Source: CAZOLI01 sp964580675
GTDB taxonomy: Bacteria; Planctomycetota; MHYJ01; CAYXQY01
NCBI GenBank assembly: GCA_964580675.1
Contig: CAZOLI010000003.1
Span: forward strand, 62,001 to 126,000
Length of the DNA stretch: 64,000 nucleotides
Reading direction: 5' to 3'
A program made the position numbers and the translations under genes. The notes below the pieces were generated by a model. That model saw only the letters and a program-made list of their open reading frames with translations. It was not told where the DNA came from and searched no databases. Positions 48,258-57,338 of the stretch are shown one piece after another; the first letter of the stretch is position 1; each line of letters starts with the position of its first letter.

Positions 48258-51208
48258 AGAAACAAACGTTTCTGTTTTACTTTTTTTCAATTCTGTTCCT
48301 GCTGGGGCTGATCACCCTCGATGTATTTTCCCTGAAACATCACTTTACCCAACCCGACAACGTCCGAACGATTCTTCAGAAACGCATCGGCAGTCCCTGC
48401 CAGATTCAGTCCGCTCGCTTTTCCCTCAACAGCGGATTAATCATAGAAGGCGTCGAAATATTTTCCCGAAACGGGAACACCCGGGACAAAATATTTCACG
48501 CCAGACAATTGCGGGTCTCGTTTCAGCCCGTCTCATTGCTCAGGGGCGTCCGAGCCCCCTCCTCCATCACCATCGAGGATCCCGATTTTTACTTTGAACA
48601 GAACGAAAGCGGATCCTGGAACGTCAGTGAATTCATCAAATCCCTTCCGGATGCCCCCGAAGGTACCCCTCAACTGTTTCAGACGGACATCACCCTGAAC
48701 GGAGGGCAACTCACCCTCAAATCCCCTTTTCTTCTTGAAAAAAAGGCCTCCCTCGAAATCAAAGAGGTTTCTCTGGATGCCCGACCGATTCGAAACGGGA
48801 AGCGAATGGCATTCATCGGAGAGGGACGGGAGGAGTTGTTCGGACCGGTGAACTTCCAGGGTGTGTGGCAGGAAGAGAAGTTCGACCTTTCCCTCAAATG
48901 TGATGGGCTGGTCATTAACCGAAACCTTGTTCGGAGACTGGCCCCGGACGTTCAGGAAGCCTGGGAAAAATACCGGGTGACGGGTCCGGCAAACGTTGAG
49001 TTTAATTTGCAGTACGAAAAACCAGCTCTTTCCCCCGGTTCTTCCTTTCCCGGCAATTCAAATCTCGATAGGAAGGTCTTTCAACAAAAAATACGGGTCC
49101 ATCCGGTCGGGATGCAGGGTCGTTACGAAAAGTTTGAATATCCTCTTCAGAACATCAGAGGAACCATTGAATTTACGCCTGAACGGATAAATATCACCGG
49201 GTTGCGGGCAAACTGGGACGGAAAACGAATTCGGATCGGAGGGACCGCTGATGGCTATGGACCCGAAGATCCACTCCACCTGTTCATCTCTGCTTCCGAT
49301 GTTCCCGCTGATCAGACCCTCCTTGACGCTCTGGACCCCGAGGTGCGTTCCTTCGTCGAAAAATTGCACGTTCGAGGAACCGTCGACGTGGACGCCAGAG
49401 TAACCAGAAAAAAGGGAGAACAGGAACCGGATCACGTTGTGAACATCCATCCGAACAACACGAAGTTAAACTTCGAGGAATTCCCCTATCCCTTCAAAAA
49501 TGTCCGCGGGACCATCGTCGTCCGGAAAAAACAGATTACCGTTCAAAACGTAAAAGCCGAACCCGACATTGAAATCCCCCTTCCGGACACGACGGAGGCG
49601 GAGTTGAACGGGCAAATTTCTCTGAAGACCGATGACAATCCGGCCTCCGAACAGGACCCCGACACATCGGGAGAGAATCGGGAAAAAGCAGGCGGGGAAG
49701 AGGTGTCGTCGTTTTCGTTCGACCTGAACGCCACCGCAGTACCCCTGGAAGAAAACCTGAAATTTGCCCTTCCCGGAGATGTACAAACCGTGTGGAATAA
49801 ATTAAATCCGGAAGGAAAGGCAAATGTGCAGTGGGAATTTCACAAGGACCCCGACCAGAAGGAACCCGATCACAGGATCCGGGCGAAATTTTTCGACACC
49901 CGCATTCAACCCGATAATTTTAAATCACCCATAAAACAGATCAAAGGAAATCTGCAGTTCAGAAATAACGAGGTAACGTTCCAGAACATCACCGGAACCT
50001 GGCAAACCGGTCAGGTATCGATAAAGGAAGGGTCCCTGAACACCAACGGTAACAGGCCGGAGGAGGCCCCATTCAAATTAAAAGTAGTCGGAAATCATCT
50101 GCCCATCAACGAGGATTTAAAACAGCTGGTCGACAGCCATGGCTCCAGCCAGGCCCTGAACATGATTCAAAATGTGGGGACCATAGATTTCCGGGGCCAG
50201 ATCAATCGGATGCCCGGTAATCACTCCAGGGGAGAGTTGGATTATTACCTTACCGTGAATTTAACCGACGTCGCCCTTTCCCAGCAGGTCCGTGTTTCCA
50301 ACATCAACGGAAAAGTGAACCTGCAGGGGAAACGTGAACGAATGGATCAGGGAGAATTCTCTCCCGATTCACCGGACACCAATGACACAGGCAGAAATGA
50401 CGAAAACGGAAACAGCAAAAACAAACCCTCACCGGACTACAGACATGTTCTAAGTGGGGGTGTGGACCTTGATGGTCTTACGGCAAACAAGTTTCCGGTG
50501 GATTCGCTCCATTGTAATTTCATGAAACCAACCCGGAGCCATTTTCAATTTTCCGACGTGAGCGGCCGGATTCTGAACGGGAACATTTCGGACGGATCAC
50601 TGAAATATAATTCGGATACCGATAAATTCTCCATTTCCCTCCGGATCAATGACGTGAAAATGGACCGATTTACCCGCCAGCTTGACGTCGGCAAGAAAGA
50701 AATCAAAGGCCGGGCCGGGGGACACCTCAAAAACCTGAAGGGGAAACTCGGCGATCGGAAAACCTGGAAAGGCAAAGGCAATTTATGGTTCCGTGATTCC
50801 AAACTCTGGGACATCCCTCTGTTCCTCTCCATCGCGTCGAAATTCAGTCTTGAGAAACAAAAACCATTCAACCGCGGGTCGGTGGACTTTTCGGTCAAGG
50901 ACGAAAAGTTCAATGTGCATCGCATGGAATTTTATTCGGAGGACGCCACCCTCCTCGGCAAGGGAAAAATACATTTCGACGGCCCCCTTTACATTAACCT
51001 AAAAACCAAATTTACCGATTCACTGACCATTCCGGTCATCTCAACGTTTCTCGGGAATCTCTATACATTCCAGGCCCGTGGAACGTTCCAAAACCCGAAA
51101 CTGGCGATCAAACCACTTCCCTTTCTATTCGGGGACGAGCTCGAAAAACCCGATGAGACCGACGATAACGAAGAAGACTCGAAGAAATCAGATGAATCAG
51201 ACCGGTAA
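48254..51208 (+). CDS. AsmA-like large envelope protein
   Basis: A 984-residue protein with one N-terminal membrane helix (FLFYFFSILFLLGLITLDVF) and a long beta-rich body of the AsmA/TamB/DUF3971 kind, now thought to form lipid-conducting bridges between membranes. Repeating segments of the form FKNVRGTIVVRKKQITVQNV, IKQIKGNLQFRNNEVTFQNI and LQNIRGTIEFTPERINITGL show the regular repeats. Near the C-terminus, SKLWDIPLFLSIASKFSL and LTIPVISTFLGNL resemble the AsmA C-terminal region. Coupled to XRE upstream and overlapping ribD by 17 bp. Confidence 0.78.
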   Translation: MKKQTFLFYFFSILFLLGLITLDVFSLKHHFTQPDNVRTILQKRIGSPCQIQSARFSLNSGLIIEGVEIFSRNGNTRDKIFHARQLRVSFQPVSLLRGVRAPSSITIEDPDFYFEQNESGSWNVSEFIKSLPDAPEGTPQLFQTDITLNGGQLTLKSPFLLEKKASLEIKEVSLDARPIRNGKRMAFIGEGREELFGPVNFQGVWQEEKFDLSLKCDGLVINRNLVRRLAPDVQEAWEKYRVTGPANVEFNLQYEKPALSPGSSFPGNSNLDRKVFQQKIRVHPVGMQGRYEKFEYPLQNIRGTIEFTPERINITGLRANWDGKRIRIGGTADGYGPEDPLHLFISASDVPADQTLLDALDPEVRSFVEKLHVRGTVDVDARVTRKKGEQEPDHVVNIHPNNTKLNFEEFPYPFKNVRGTIVVRKKQITVQNVKAEPDIEIPLPDTTEAELNGQISLKTDDNPASEQDPDTSGENREKAGGEEVSSFSFDLNATAVPLEENLKFALPGDVQTVWNKLNPEGKANVQWEFHKDPDQKEPDHRIRAKFFDTRIQPDNFKSPIKQIKGNLQFRNNEVTFQNITGTWQTGQVSIKEGSLNTNGNRPEEAPFKLKVVGNHLPINEDLKQLVDSHGSSQALNMIQNVGTIDFRGQINRMPGNHSRGELDYYLTVNLTDVALSQQVRVSNINGKVNLQGKRERMDQGEFSPDSPDTNDTGRNDENGNSKNKPSPDYRHVLSGGVDLDGLTANKFPVDSLHCNFMKPTRSHFQFSDVSGRILNGNISDGSLKYNSDTDKFSISLRINDVKMDRFTRQLDVGKKEIKGRAGGHLKNLKGKLGDRKTWKGKGNLWFRDSKLWDIPLFLSIASKFSLEKQKPFNRGSVDFSVKDEKFNVHRMEFYSEDATLLGKGKIHFDGPLYINLKTKFTDSLTIPVISTFLGNLYTFQARGTFQNPKLAIKPLPFLFGDELEKPDETDDNEEDSKKSDESDR

Positions 51209-52328
51209 GTCCCTCGATAAAAAATGGATGCGACGAGCCCTGGATCTGGCCGAAAAGGGCAAGGGTCAAGTGGAACCAAATCCCATGGTGGGCTGTGTCA
51301 TCGTTCGAGACGGAGAGGTCGTGGGCGAAGGCCATCACAAAACATTTGGGGAGGCTCACGCAGAAGTACATGCCCTGGAAGAAGCCGGTAACCGTGCGGC
51401 CGGCGCTTCTATGTTCGTTACGCTTGAACCCTGCAGCACCAGCCGAAAAACGCCCCCCTGTACGGAGAAAATCATAAAGGCGGGCATTGATTACGTCCAC
51501 GCTTCTGTACTTGATCCCGATCCCGACGCGAGTGGACAGGGCATAAAAGAACTCCGCGATGCGGGAATTGAGGTGGAAACCGGCCTGCTTGAAGAAGAAG
51601 CCGCCTATTTAAACCGCCGTTTTCTCACCTGCCACGTCCGGAATCGACCCTATATAGTGGCCAAATGGGCCATGAGCTACGATGGAAAAATTGCCACTCG
51701 CACGGGGGACTCCCAATGGATTACGTCCAGGCGGGCACGCCGGAGAGCACGATCCCTTCGAACGGAAGAAGGAGCTGTTATGGTGGGCATCGGTACCGTT
51801 ACCGAAGACAACCCCACTCTTCTCGGACCGGAGGACGATGATCGACCGGAACCTGTACGTATCATCGTCGATTCCCGAATCCGACTCAGAAAGGGTTTTA
51901 ACATCATTAACACCGCCAATAAATCGAGGACCATTCTGGCCACCCGGGAGGGAGCATCCGACGAACGGAAGAAAGAACTCGAAGAGGCCGGTCTGGAAAT
52001 TATAGAAGTCCCCTCCTCGGGGGCCCACGTTGATTTTCAGCGGCTCTGTCATCAACTGGCCGAAGAAAACCTGCAATCAATTCTCGTGGAGGGGGGAGGC
52101 ACGTTGCTGGGAACCGCTTTTGAAGTGGACGTCATCGATGAAGTAAAAATATTTATCGCACCGAAAATCATCGGGGGCTCACGCGCCCTAACCCCCATCG
52201 AGGGCGAAGGTATCCAGAACATCCGGGAATCCCCCGAACTCTCCGAAGTAAGGGCGGAGTGGCTTGATCCGGATTTGCTCATCGAAGCCCTGTATAGAGA
52301 TCCCCCCATACCGAACGATGACCTTTGA
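51192..52328 (+). CDS. ribD: Bifunctional riboflavin deaminase-reductase RibD
   Basis: Second and third steps of riboflavin synthesis. The 378-residue protein has an N-terminal deaminase domain with the zinc site GEAHAEVHALEEAG and LEPCSTSRKTPPCTEKI, and a C-terminal reductase domain (VAKWAMSYDGKIATRTGDSQWI, VGIGTVTEDNPTL, ILVEGGGTLLGTAF). ATG 51192 matches the family start and overlaps the AsmA gene; the longer frame from 51078 lies inside it. Other rib genes are not in the window. It overlaps the archease start by 11 bp. Confidence 0.95.
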   Translation: MNQTGKSLDKKWMRRALDLAEKGKGQVEPNPMVGCVIVRDGEVVGEGHHKTFGEAHAEVHALEEAGNRAAGASMFVTLEPCSTSRKTPPCTEKIIKAGIDYVHASVLDPDPDASGQGIKELRDAGIEVETGLLEEEAAYLNRRFLTCHVRNRPYIVAKWAMSYDGKIATRTGDSQWITSRRARRRARSLRTEEGAVMVGIGTVTEDNPTLLGPEDDDRPEPVRIIVDSRIRLRKGFNIINTANKSRTILATREGASDERKKELEEAGLEIIEVPSSGAHVDFQRLCHQLAEENLQSILVEGGGTLLGTAFEVDVIDEVKIFIAPKIIGGSRALTPIEGEGIQNIRESPELSEVRAEWLDPDLLIEALYRDPPIPNDDL

Positions 52329-52731
52329 AATACTTGAGCATACAGCCGATGTGGGACTTCGATTAACGGCGAATTCCCCTGAGGCGCTATTTGAAGACGG
52401 AGCGAGTGGCCTCAACCACGTACTTGGAATCTCCAATGTTCGGAAGGAAAATAAACGGTCCGTAAAACTGGATCCGGCCCCACTTGACCTACTGCTGAAC
52501 AACTGGCTTACGGAACTGCTGTCCCTGTTTGACAACGAACAATTTGTTTTTGGGGACACTGTCGTGCATTCCGTCTCCGAAGAAGAAGGACTGGATTCAA
52601 CGATTTTCGGCGAGACACTCGACATCGATCGGCATCAGCCCGCCTCCGAAATCAAAGCCGTCACATACCATAAACTGATGGTTGAAAATACCAACAATGA
52701 ATGGAAGGGACGGGTAATCTTCGACCTGTAA
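52318..52731 (+). CDS. Archease
   Basis: Small helper protein of RNA ligase RtcB, promoting its guanylylation. The 137-residue protein has MTFEILEHTADVGLRL with the metal-binding Asp, LLLNNWLTELLSLFD and EIKAVTYHKLMVEN, all family signatures. Its start overlaps ribD by 11 bp. rtcB is not present in the window, so a partner elsewhere is implied. It is the last gene of the XRE-asmA-ribD run. Confidence 0.93.
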   Translation: MTFEILEHTADVGLRLTANSPEALFEDGASGLNHVLGISNVRKENKRSVKLDPAPLDLLLNNWLTELLSLFDNEQFVFGDTVVHSVSEEEGLDSTIFGETLDIDRHQPASEIKAVTYHKLMVENTNNEWKGRVIFDL

Positions 52732-52734
52732 AGC

Positions 52735-54573
52735 CTACTTTAATTTCAGGGATTGCTCCAGGTTCAGCACCTGATCCAGCCCTTTTTCGTAATCTTCCGG
52801 GGTTGAAAGATACGTAAATATCGCGGCCTCCCCACCGGCACGGATTGTGGACACCCGGAACCGAAACGTTCCCATCTCCGACGATTTTCCCTTCCCGGTC
52901 CTCGTCGCCCGGTGAATCAACGTCCCGTTCTTTTTCGATTTTTTCGTTGATTTGTCGAGAAGGGAAAAGGCGGCCGCTGAATCGGATACCTTTTCCACCG
53001 TCTCATTCGCCAGTTCCGAAACGGTTGAACCGCTGCCGTTCAGATTCAGAAGCTCAACGGACAGAAGACCGTTCTGTTTTCGGGAACGGGCAAATAGCAT
53101 ACCCTTGTCTTCCTTGAACCGGAAGCTGTCGTTTTGTTTTAACCACCAGACCCGATCCGATGAGGAGCGGTTCAATGTGAGGTGATCCGCATCGAAAGAA
53201 ATTTTGGTTTGCTCCAGCAACCGCTTGGGCAGCCCTCCGTTCTCTCGCTCGGTATCCGACCAGATCCGGCGAACCATGAGGTCCTGCTCATCAGGTTTTA
53301 CGTTTTCCAGAACAAGCACGTCCCGATTTCGTTTCTCCAGGTATGATACCGTTCCGTCCGTCCGAATGACGTACTTCTCCGAACCGTCGGTCAATGTTTT
53401 TTTCTCCGAATACCGGGTATCCAGAAGACGCTTGTAAAGATCGAAAAACTCGTCCGCATCTTTTTCCTCATCCCAGGTCGTAAACCAGGACACGGAAGTT
53501 CGATCCTCGTCCTCGTTATAATACGAATGGTAGCGATCCCCTCCCCATCCGGAGCGCGCCTTTATAATTTGCTGAACCTGTTTGGGGAAAAACTCCAGGA
53601 ACAGCAGGTGAACACCGTATTCCCCGAGTGTGTTCCAATCCTGAAGGGACCACTCCTCCCCCAGCTTTTTATCGAGGGACGGTTGTGTGAGGACGACCGG
53701 TTTGTCCCGATCCTTGTAGTACTTTTCCGGGTGTAGTATTTGTTCCGTGGAGGTGGGGGGATCCGCATACATTTTATTGACCTTATCCCAGCTACCCCGC
53801 CGGGCTTCCATCACAAAGAGAAGCCCCGCTGTATAGGGAAACGTGAAGCTTTTCCTCAGGAAGAGAGGGGAATCCCCACTACCGGGGGAAGCCGCGCCCG
53901 GACGATTAAACCCCTGTTTTAATCGACCGGTCATCATTGAGGACATCTGTTCAAGAGACATACCCCGTTTTTGCATCATGTGATCATACTGCACGTAAGA
54001 GGCGTCTCCCTCAACCAGGGCCTGTATGGCCAGCGTTAGGTCATCCTGATGCTTCAGCGACATCGGAAGGGTCCCGAGATCAAAATGCTGATCCTGGAGG
54101 GCGTGGGTCAGTTCATGAACCGACACGAATTCGTTCGGCTCCATGCCGGGAACCTCACGGCGCATTCCCTCTGGATTCTCCACGAGGAAAAGTTCTTTCA
54201 CCCGATCATCATAGAACCCCCCAACCTGATCTCCGAGAAATTCCCACACGGTTTTTAGCAAATCGCGATCTTCGGGGAACACCCCCAGAGTCACAAGCGT
54301 TCGTTCCCATCTTCTCGCCAGTCCGGGGGGAATCTGTTCTTTCACGTCCTTCTTCATCCGTTGCCGGAGATAAGTACGGTTCATAATTTTCATGGGCACC
54401 TGGTATCGCATCTCAAGCCCCCGGCGCTTTTCCGTCAGTTTCCGGAATTTTTTTCTGGATTTCTCCGGCAGAGGTTTTTCCTTTTTTTCCTGCCCGAAGA
54501 GAACACCGACCTGCAGAAAGAGAAATAAAACGCCGGCCACGAGACCGATGGAACGAACGGCAAATCGATTCAT
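52735..54573 (-). CDS. Secreted zinc metallopeptidase-like protein
   Basis: A 612-residue exported protein with signal peptide (about 1-28) and a clear HExxH site, FVSVHELTHALQDQHFDLG (residues 153-157), followed by a probable third ligand Glu in ALVEGDASYVQYD (near 188). This arrangement is a gluzincin-like peptidase of a family common in planctomycetes and related bacteria. The C-terminal 250 residues are beta-rich and of unknown role. ATG 54573 has GGAG about 9 nt upstream and starts the signal peptide; the frame extends 11 codons further. Monocistronic. The substrate is unknown. Confidence 0.75.
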   Translation of the reverse strand: MNRFAVRSIGLVAGVLFLFLQVGVLFGQEKKEKPLPEKSRKKFRKLTEKRRGLEMRYQVPMKIMNRTYLRQRMKKDVKEQIPPGLARRWERTLVTLGVFPEDRDLLKTVWEFLGDQVGGFYDDRVKELFLVENPEGMRREVPGMEPNEFVSVHELTHALQDQHFDLGTLPMSLKHQDDLTLAIQALVEGDASYVQYDHMMQKRGMSLEQMSSMMTGRLKQGFNRPGAASPGSGDSPLFLRKSFTFPYTAGLLFVMEARRGSWDKVNKMYADPPTSTEQILHPEKYYKDRDKPVVLTQPSLDKKLGEEWSLQDWNTLGEYGVHLLFLEFFPKQVQQIIKARSGWGGDRYHSYYNEDEDRTSVSWFTTWDEEKDADEFFDLYKRLLDTRYSEKKTLTDGSEKYVIRTDGTVSYLEKRNRDVLVLENVKPDEQDLMVRRIWSDTERENGGLPKRLLEQTKISFDADHLTLNRSSSDRVWWLKQNDSFRFKEDKGMLFARSRKQNGLLSVELLNLNGSGSTVSELANETVEKVSDSAAAFSLLDKSTKKSKKNGTLIHRATRTGKGKSSEMGTFRFRVSTIRAGGEAAIFTYLSTPEDYEKGLDQVLNLEQSLKLK

Positions 54574-54696
54574 TATTCTCGTCTCCGTAAGAAGTGAAGT
54601 CCACACAACTTAGCCTGAATTTCCTTTTTTCGAGGCTTGAATTGCCTTTTTAAATTCACTATACTATTCGCGTAGAAATACGAAGCACTTCACCGA

Positions 54697-54770
54697 GGGG
54701 GCGTAGCTCAACTGGCCAGAGTTCCGGATTGTCGATCCGGCGGTTGCGGGTTCGAATCCCGTCGCCCTCG
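54697..54770 (+). tRNA. tRNA-Asp (anticodon GUC)
   Basis: A 74 nt cloverleaf: acceptor GGGGGCG pairs with CGCCCTC (one G-U), anticodon stem CCGGA/TCCGG encloses TTGTCGA with anticodon GTC, T-loop TTCGAAT, discriminator G as expected for Asp. CCA is not encoded. Confidence 0.95.
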
Positions 54771-54914
54771 CTATACATTCCTGTATATCCACCACTTCCT
54801 GCTTCTTTCATCATGTGTTGGACAGGCCCTTCCGTTTCCCGGCTCCTTGCCGGTGAACTTTGGAGGAAGTGAAAGTGCGGATATCCCCCAGAATCTCGGT
54901 ATGTTCGAAACGGA

Positions 54915-54987
<73 letters not shown>

Positions 54988-55137
54988 TTGTTTTCCCCTC
55001 TGCTCTTCAAAACGTCCCAGTTTTTGCCGAACGTATTATCCCGAAATTCACGCCCTATTTCAAATTTCCAGAAACAGATATTTGATCATATACAGGGGTG
55101 AAACCAACCAAATAAAATCTCAACCGGGTCGGTAAAC

Positions 55138-55166
55138 TTGCAGGGTTCGACCCCATCCGTTATAAA
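55138..55166 (+). promoter_or_regulatory. Candidate sigma70 promoter of the Ser/Thr kinase gene
   Basis: TTGCAG (55138-55143), 17 bp spacer, TATAAA (55161-55166). Transcription would begin near 55173 and give a leader of about 98 nt, supporting ATG 55271 as the start. The rest of 54988-55270 holds nothing else I can support. Confidence 0.45.
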
Positions 55167-55270
55167 ACAGTGTGTCCCTGTACCCAAAAAGGGAGGATGT
55201 TCTGAACAGATCCCTTATCGACAAAAGGGAAAAACCCGGTGGTTTCACGTCGCAAACAAATATATATTTT

Positions 55271-56923
55271 ATGCCCAACGAAGAAGATATTCTGCTCGGC
55301 CGGATTGCCCTGGCCGGAGGACTCATAACCCGAAAACAGCTTGATGAATGTCTCTCTCAGCTGGATGAACGGGAGTCGGACTCCCTTGTTGCAATATTGC
55401 TCAGAAACAATTACCTGACCCGGAACCAGGTAGAATCCATTCTTGAGATTCAGGGCAGGGATCCCGGGCGGGAAATGCCCACCACACCGGAAGACACCCG
55501 ACAGATGTACGAAAATTCCAGCATGCCCCTGTTCGGCAAAGTGGTCCTGAAACAGAACCTGGCAACCAAACGCCAGGTGAAGGAATGTTTGAAAATACAG
55601 CGTGAACTGGAAATGGAGGGAAAAGTGTACAGGCTCGGAGAACTCATGGTCAAAAAGGGATACCTCGATCGAGAAGAGGTTCAGAAAATACTCAGAACCC
55701 AGTACAAGAAAATTCTCCGATGTTCGGCATGTGGGGCGGGATTCAACTACCCTCTGCAGGTCTCGGACGAAGAGGCCAGCTGTCCGAAGTGTAACGGCAA
55801 GCTGGAAGAAGGGGAACCGGGGGAAATAACAGCCCTCGGTACGGTGTATGACGACCTCGACCAGGACCCTCAAACCCTCATCGGACGTGAACTCGGTGGC
55901 TGTGTCCTGGAGGAACGAATCGGACGTGGATCAATGGCCTCCATATACCGTGGTACGCACCTCCAGCTCGAAAAATCAATGGCCGTTAAGATACTCCACG
56001 AAAAGGCCCTGTCAGACCATTACACGCCGGAGGAGTTTATGGATGAGGCTCGCATGGCGGCCAACCTGGAGCACGAAAATATTGTCCGGGTGTACAACGC
56101 GGGAATAGAAGAGGGGGTTTCCTTTATACAGATGGAACTTATGGAAGGAACCTCACTTAACCAAATCCTCGACAACCGAAATCCGTTGAAGGAGGAAGAA
56201 GCCATTGACATCCTCGAACAAACGGCTAGAGGACTCTCCCACGCTCACCAACACGACGTCATACATCGAGACATGAAACCGGGAAATCTGATGGTCACCG
56301 ACGACGGCACGATTAAAATTACGGATTTCGGACTGGCCAGATACCAGAAAGAACTGGAATCCATTGGTGAGGATGAACCCGTATCCGGAACGCCTTATTA
56401 CATGTCCCCGGAACAATGGAAACGCAATCCCCTCGACCCCCGTTCGGACATATATTCTCTGGGAGTGACGTTTTATCGAATCCTAACCGGGGAACATCCC
56501 TTCCAGTCCACGAACCTCCGTAAGTTAATGCATGAGCACATGGAGGAACCACCGGACCCCCCCAAACAACGGAACCCGGAACTGTCACATGAAATGAGTT
56601 CGGTAATTGAAAAAATGATTGAGAAGCAACGGGAGGACCGTTACGAATCGGTCGCTGATATTCTCCGGGACCTCGATCGTATACGGGATGGTCTTGAACC
56701 AAAATCCATGCTTTCGACCGGACAAACAACCGAGTGTGAGTTCTGCCAGACAATTAACCGGATAACCCGGGAACGATGCCGGATCTGTAACGAACCACTA
56801 TCACACGAATCCGCGGACCTTCAGCTCGAGGAATCGGTGGAATGCCCGAACTGTGAACGAACCATTGATCCGCTCGAAGGAGATGAATGTCCGCGCTGTG
56901 GAACGGCGGTGGAGTGGAGCTGA
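55271..56923 (+). CDS. Ser/Thr protein kinase with duplicated N-terminal module and zinc ribbons
   Basis: A 550-residue cytoplasmic kinase. Two copies of an MshEN-like helical module come first (ILLGRIALAGGLITRKQLDE and PLFGKVVLKQNLATKRQVKE), then a zinc ribbon (CSACG...CPKCN). The kinase domain (about 214-470) has IGRGSMASIYRG, AVKIL, VIHRDMKPGNL, ITDFGLA and YYMSPEQW, so all catalytic residues are present. Two more zinc ribbons end the protein (CEFC...CRIC, CPNC...CPRC). No transmembrane helix or PASTA domain. ATG 55271 was chosen because the promoter lies inside the longer frame. Confidence 0.92.
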   Translation: MPNEEDILLGRIALAGGLITRKQLDECLSQLDERESDSLVAILLRNNYLTRNQVESILEIQGRDPGREMPTTPEDTRQMYENSSMPLFGKVVLKQNLATKRQVKECLKIQRELEMEGKVYRLGELMVKKGYLDREEVQKILRTQYKKILRCSACGAGFNYPLQVSDEEASCPKCNGKLEEGEPGEITALGTVYDDLDQDPQTLIGRELGGCVLEERIGRGSMASIYRGTHLQLEKSMAVKILHEKALSDHYTPEEFMDEARMAANLEHENIVRVYNAGIEEGVSFIQMELMEGTSLNQILDNRNPLKEEEAIDILEQTARGLSHAHQHDVIHRDMKPGNLMVTDDGTIKITDFGLARYQKELESIGEDEPVSGTPYYMSPEQWKRNPLDPRSDIYSLGVTFYRILTGEHPFQSTNLRKLMHEHMEEPPDPPKQRNPELSHEMSSVIEKMIEKQREDRYESVADILRDLDRIRDGLEPKSMLSTGQTTECEFCQTINRITRERCRICNEPLSHESADLQLEESVECPNCERTIDPLEGDECPRCGTAVEWS

Positions 56924-57173
56924 TGGCCTAATATCCGGCTCATTTCACGGGCCCCCTTTCTCAACATCGGTCCCCTCTCCTCCAAATTGGCCTCGTCCTC
57001 CGTCGGTACCGAACTGTCGCCGGGGAACAACCGAAGACCAAAACCAGTCACGACTGATTACACCATGGGAATAACCGGCAAACAGAACGGCCGATTTTAC
57101 CGCTTATTTCCGTCCGGCCCCCGGTCTTTTCCTCTTGCATAAAATCAGTCCATCCGTTGATTTCCCCCCCTCC

Positions 57174-57201
57174 TTGAAATCGGTTCCGCTCCAATTATAA
57201 T
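57174..57201 (+). promoter_or_regulatory. Strong sigma70 promoter candidate of an intergenic small RNA
   Basis: TTGAAA (57174-57179), 16 bp spacer, perfect TATAAT (57196-57201), in an intergenic region with no downstream gene on the same strand before a strong terminator. Confidence 0.55.
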
Positions 57202-57207
57202 AAGGGT

Positions 57208-57338
57208 GATAATTGAAATTTCAGGAGCGGTTATTAGCAAACATATCATCCGGTAAGAGAAGAATTATTCGAAGTTTCCGTCCCTCCCTTTGCCTTGTGG
57301 AAGGCGAAACCAGCTGGTTTCGCCTTCCATTTTTTTTA
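57208..57338 (+). ncRNA. Candidate small RNA, about 130 nt
   Basis: Defined by the promoter at 57174-57201 and the terminator at 57299-57338. No convincing open frame lies within it; the only frame starts with TTG, has no ribosome site and runs through the terminator. A C-rich stretch CGTCCCTCCCTTT at 57279-57291 precedes the terminator hairpin and is complementary to Shine-Dalgarno-like sequence, a feature of many trans-acting RNAs. I do not recognise it as 6S, SRP, tmRNA or RNase P RNA. Confidence 0.45.
57299..57338 (+). terminator. Strong intrinsic terminator
   Basis: A perfect 30 bp palindrome (57299-57328; arms GGAAGGCGAAACCAG and its complement) followed by A and a run of eight T. The T-run is only on the plus side, so it ends plus-strand transcripts: the candidate small RNA or read-through from the kinase gene. 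It abuts the stop codon of the minus-strand gene at 57336. Confidence 0.85.

Noticed and set aside
55130..55160. tRNA T-arm-like sequence (GGGTTCGACCC)
   Set aside because: No acceptor, D or anticodon arm around it; it falls between a -35 and -10 element and is probably chance pairing.
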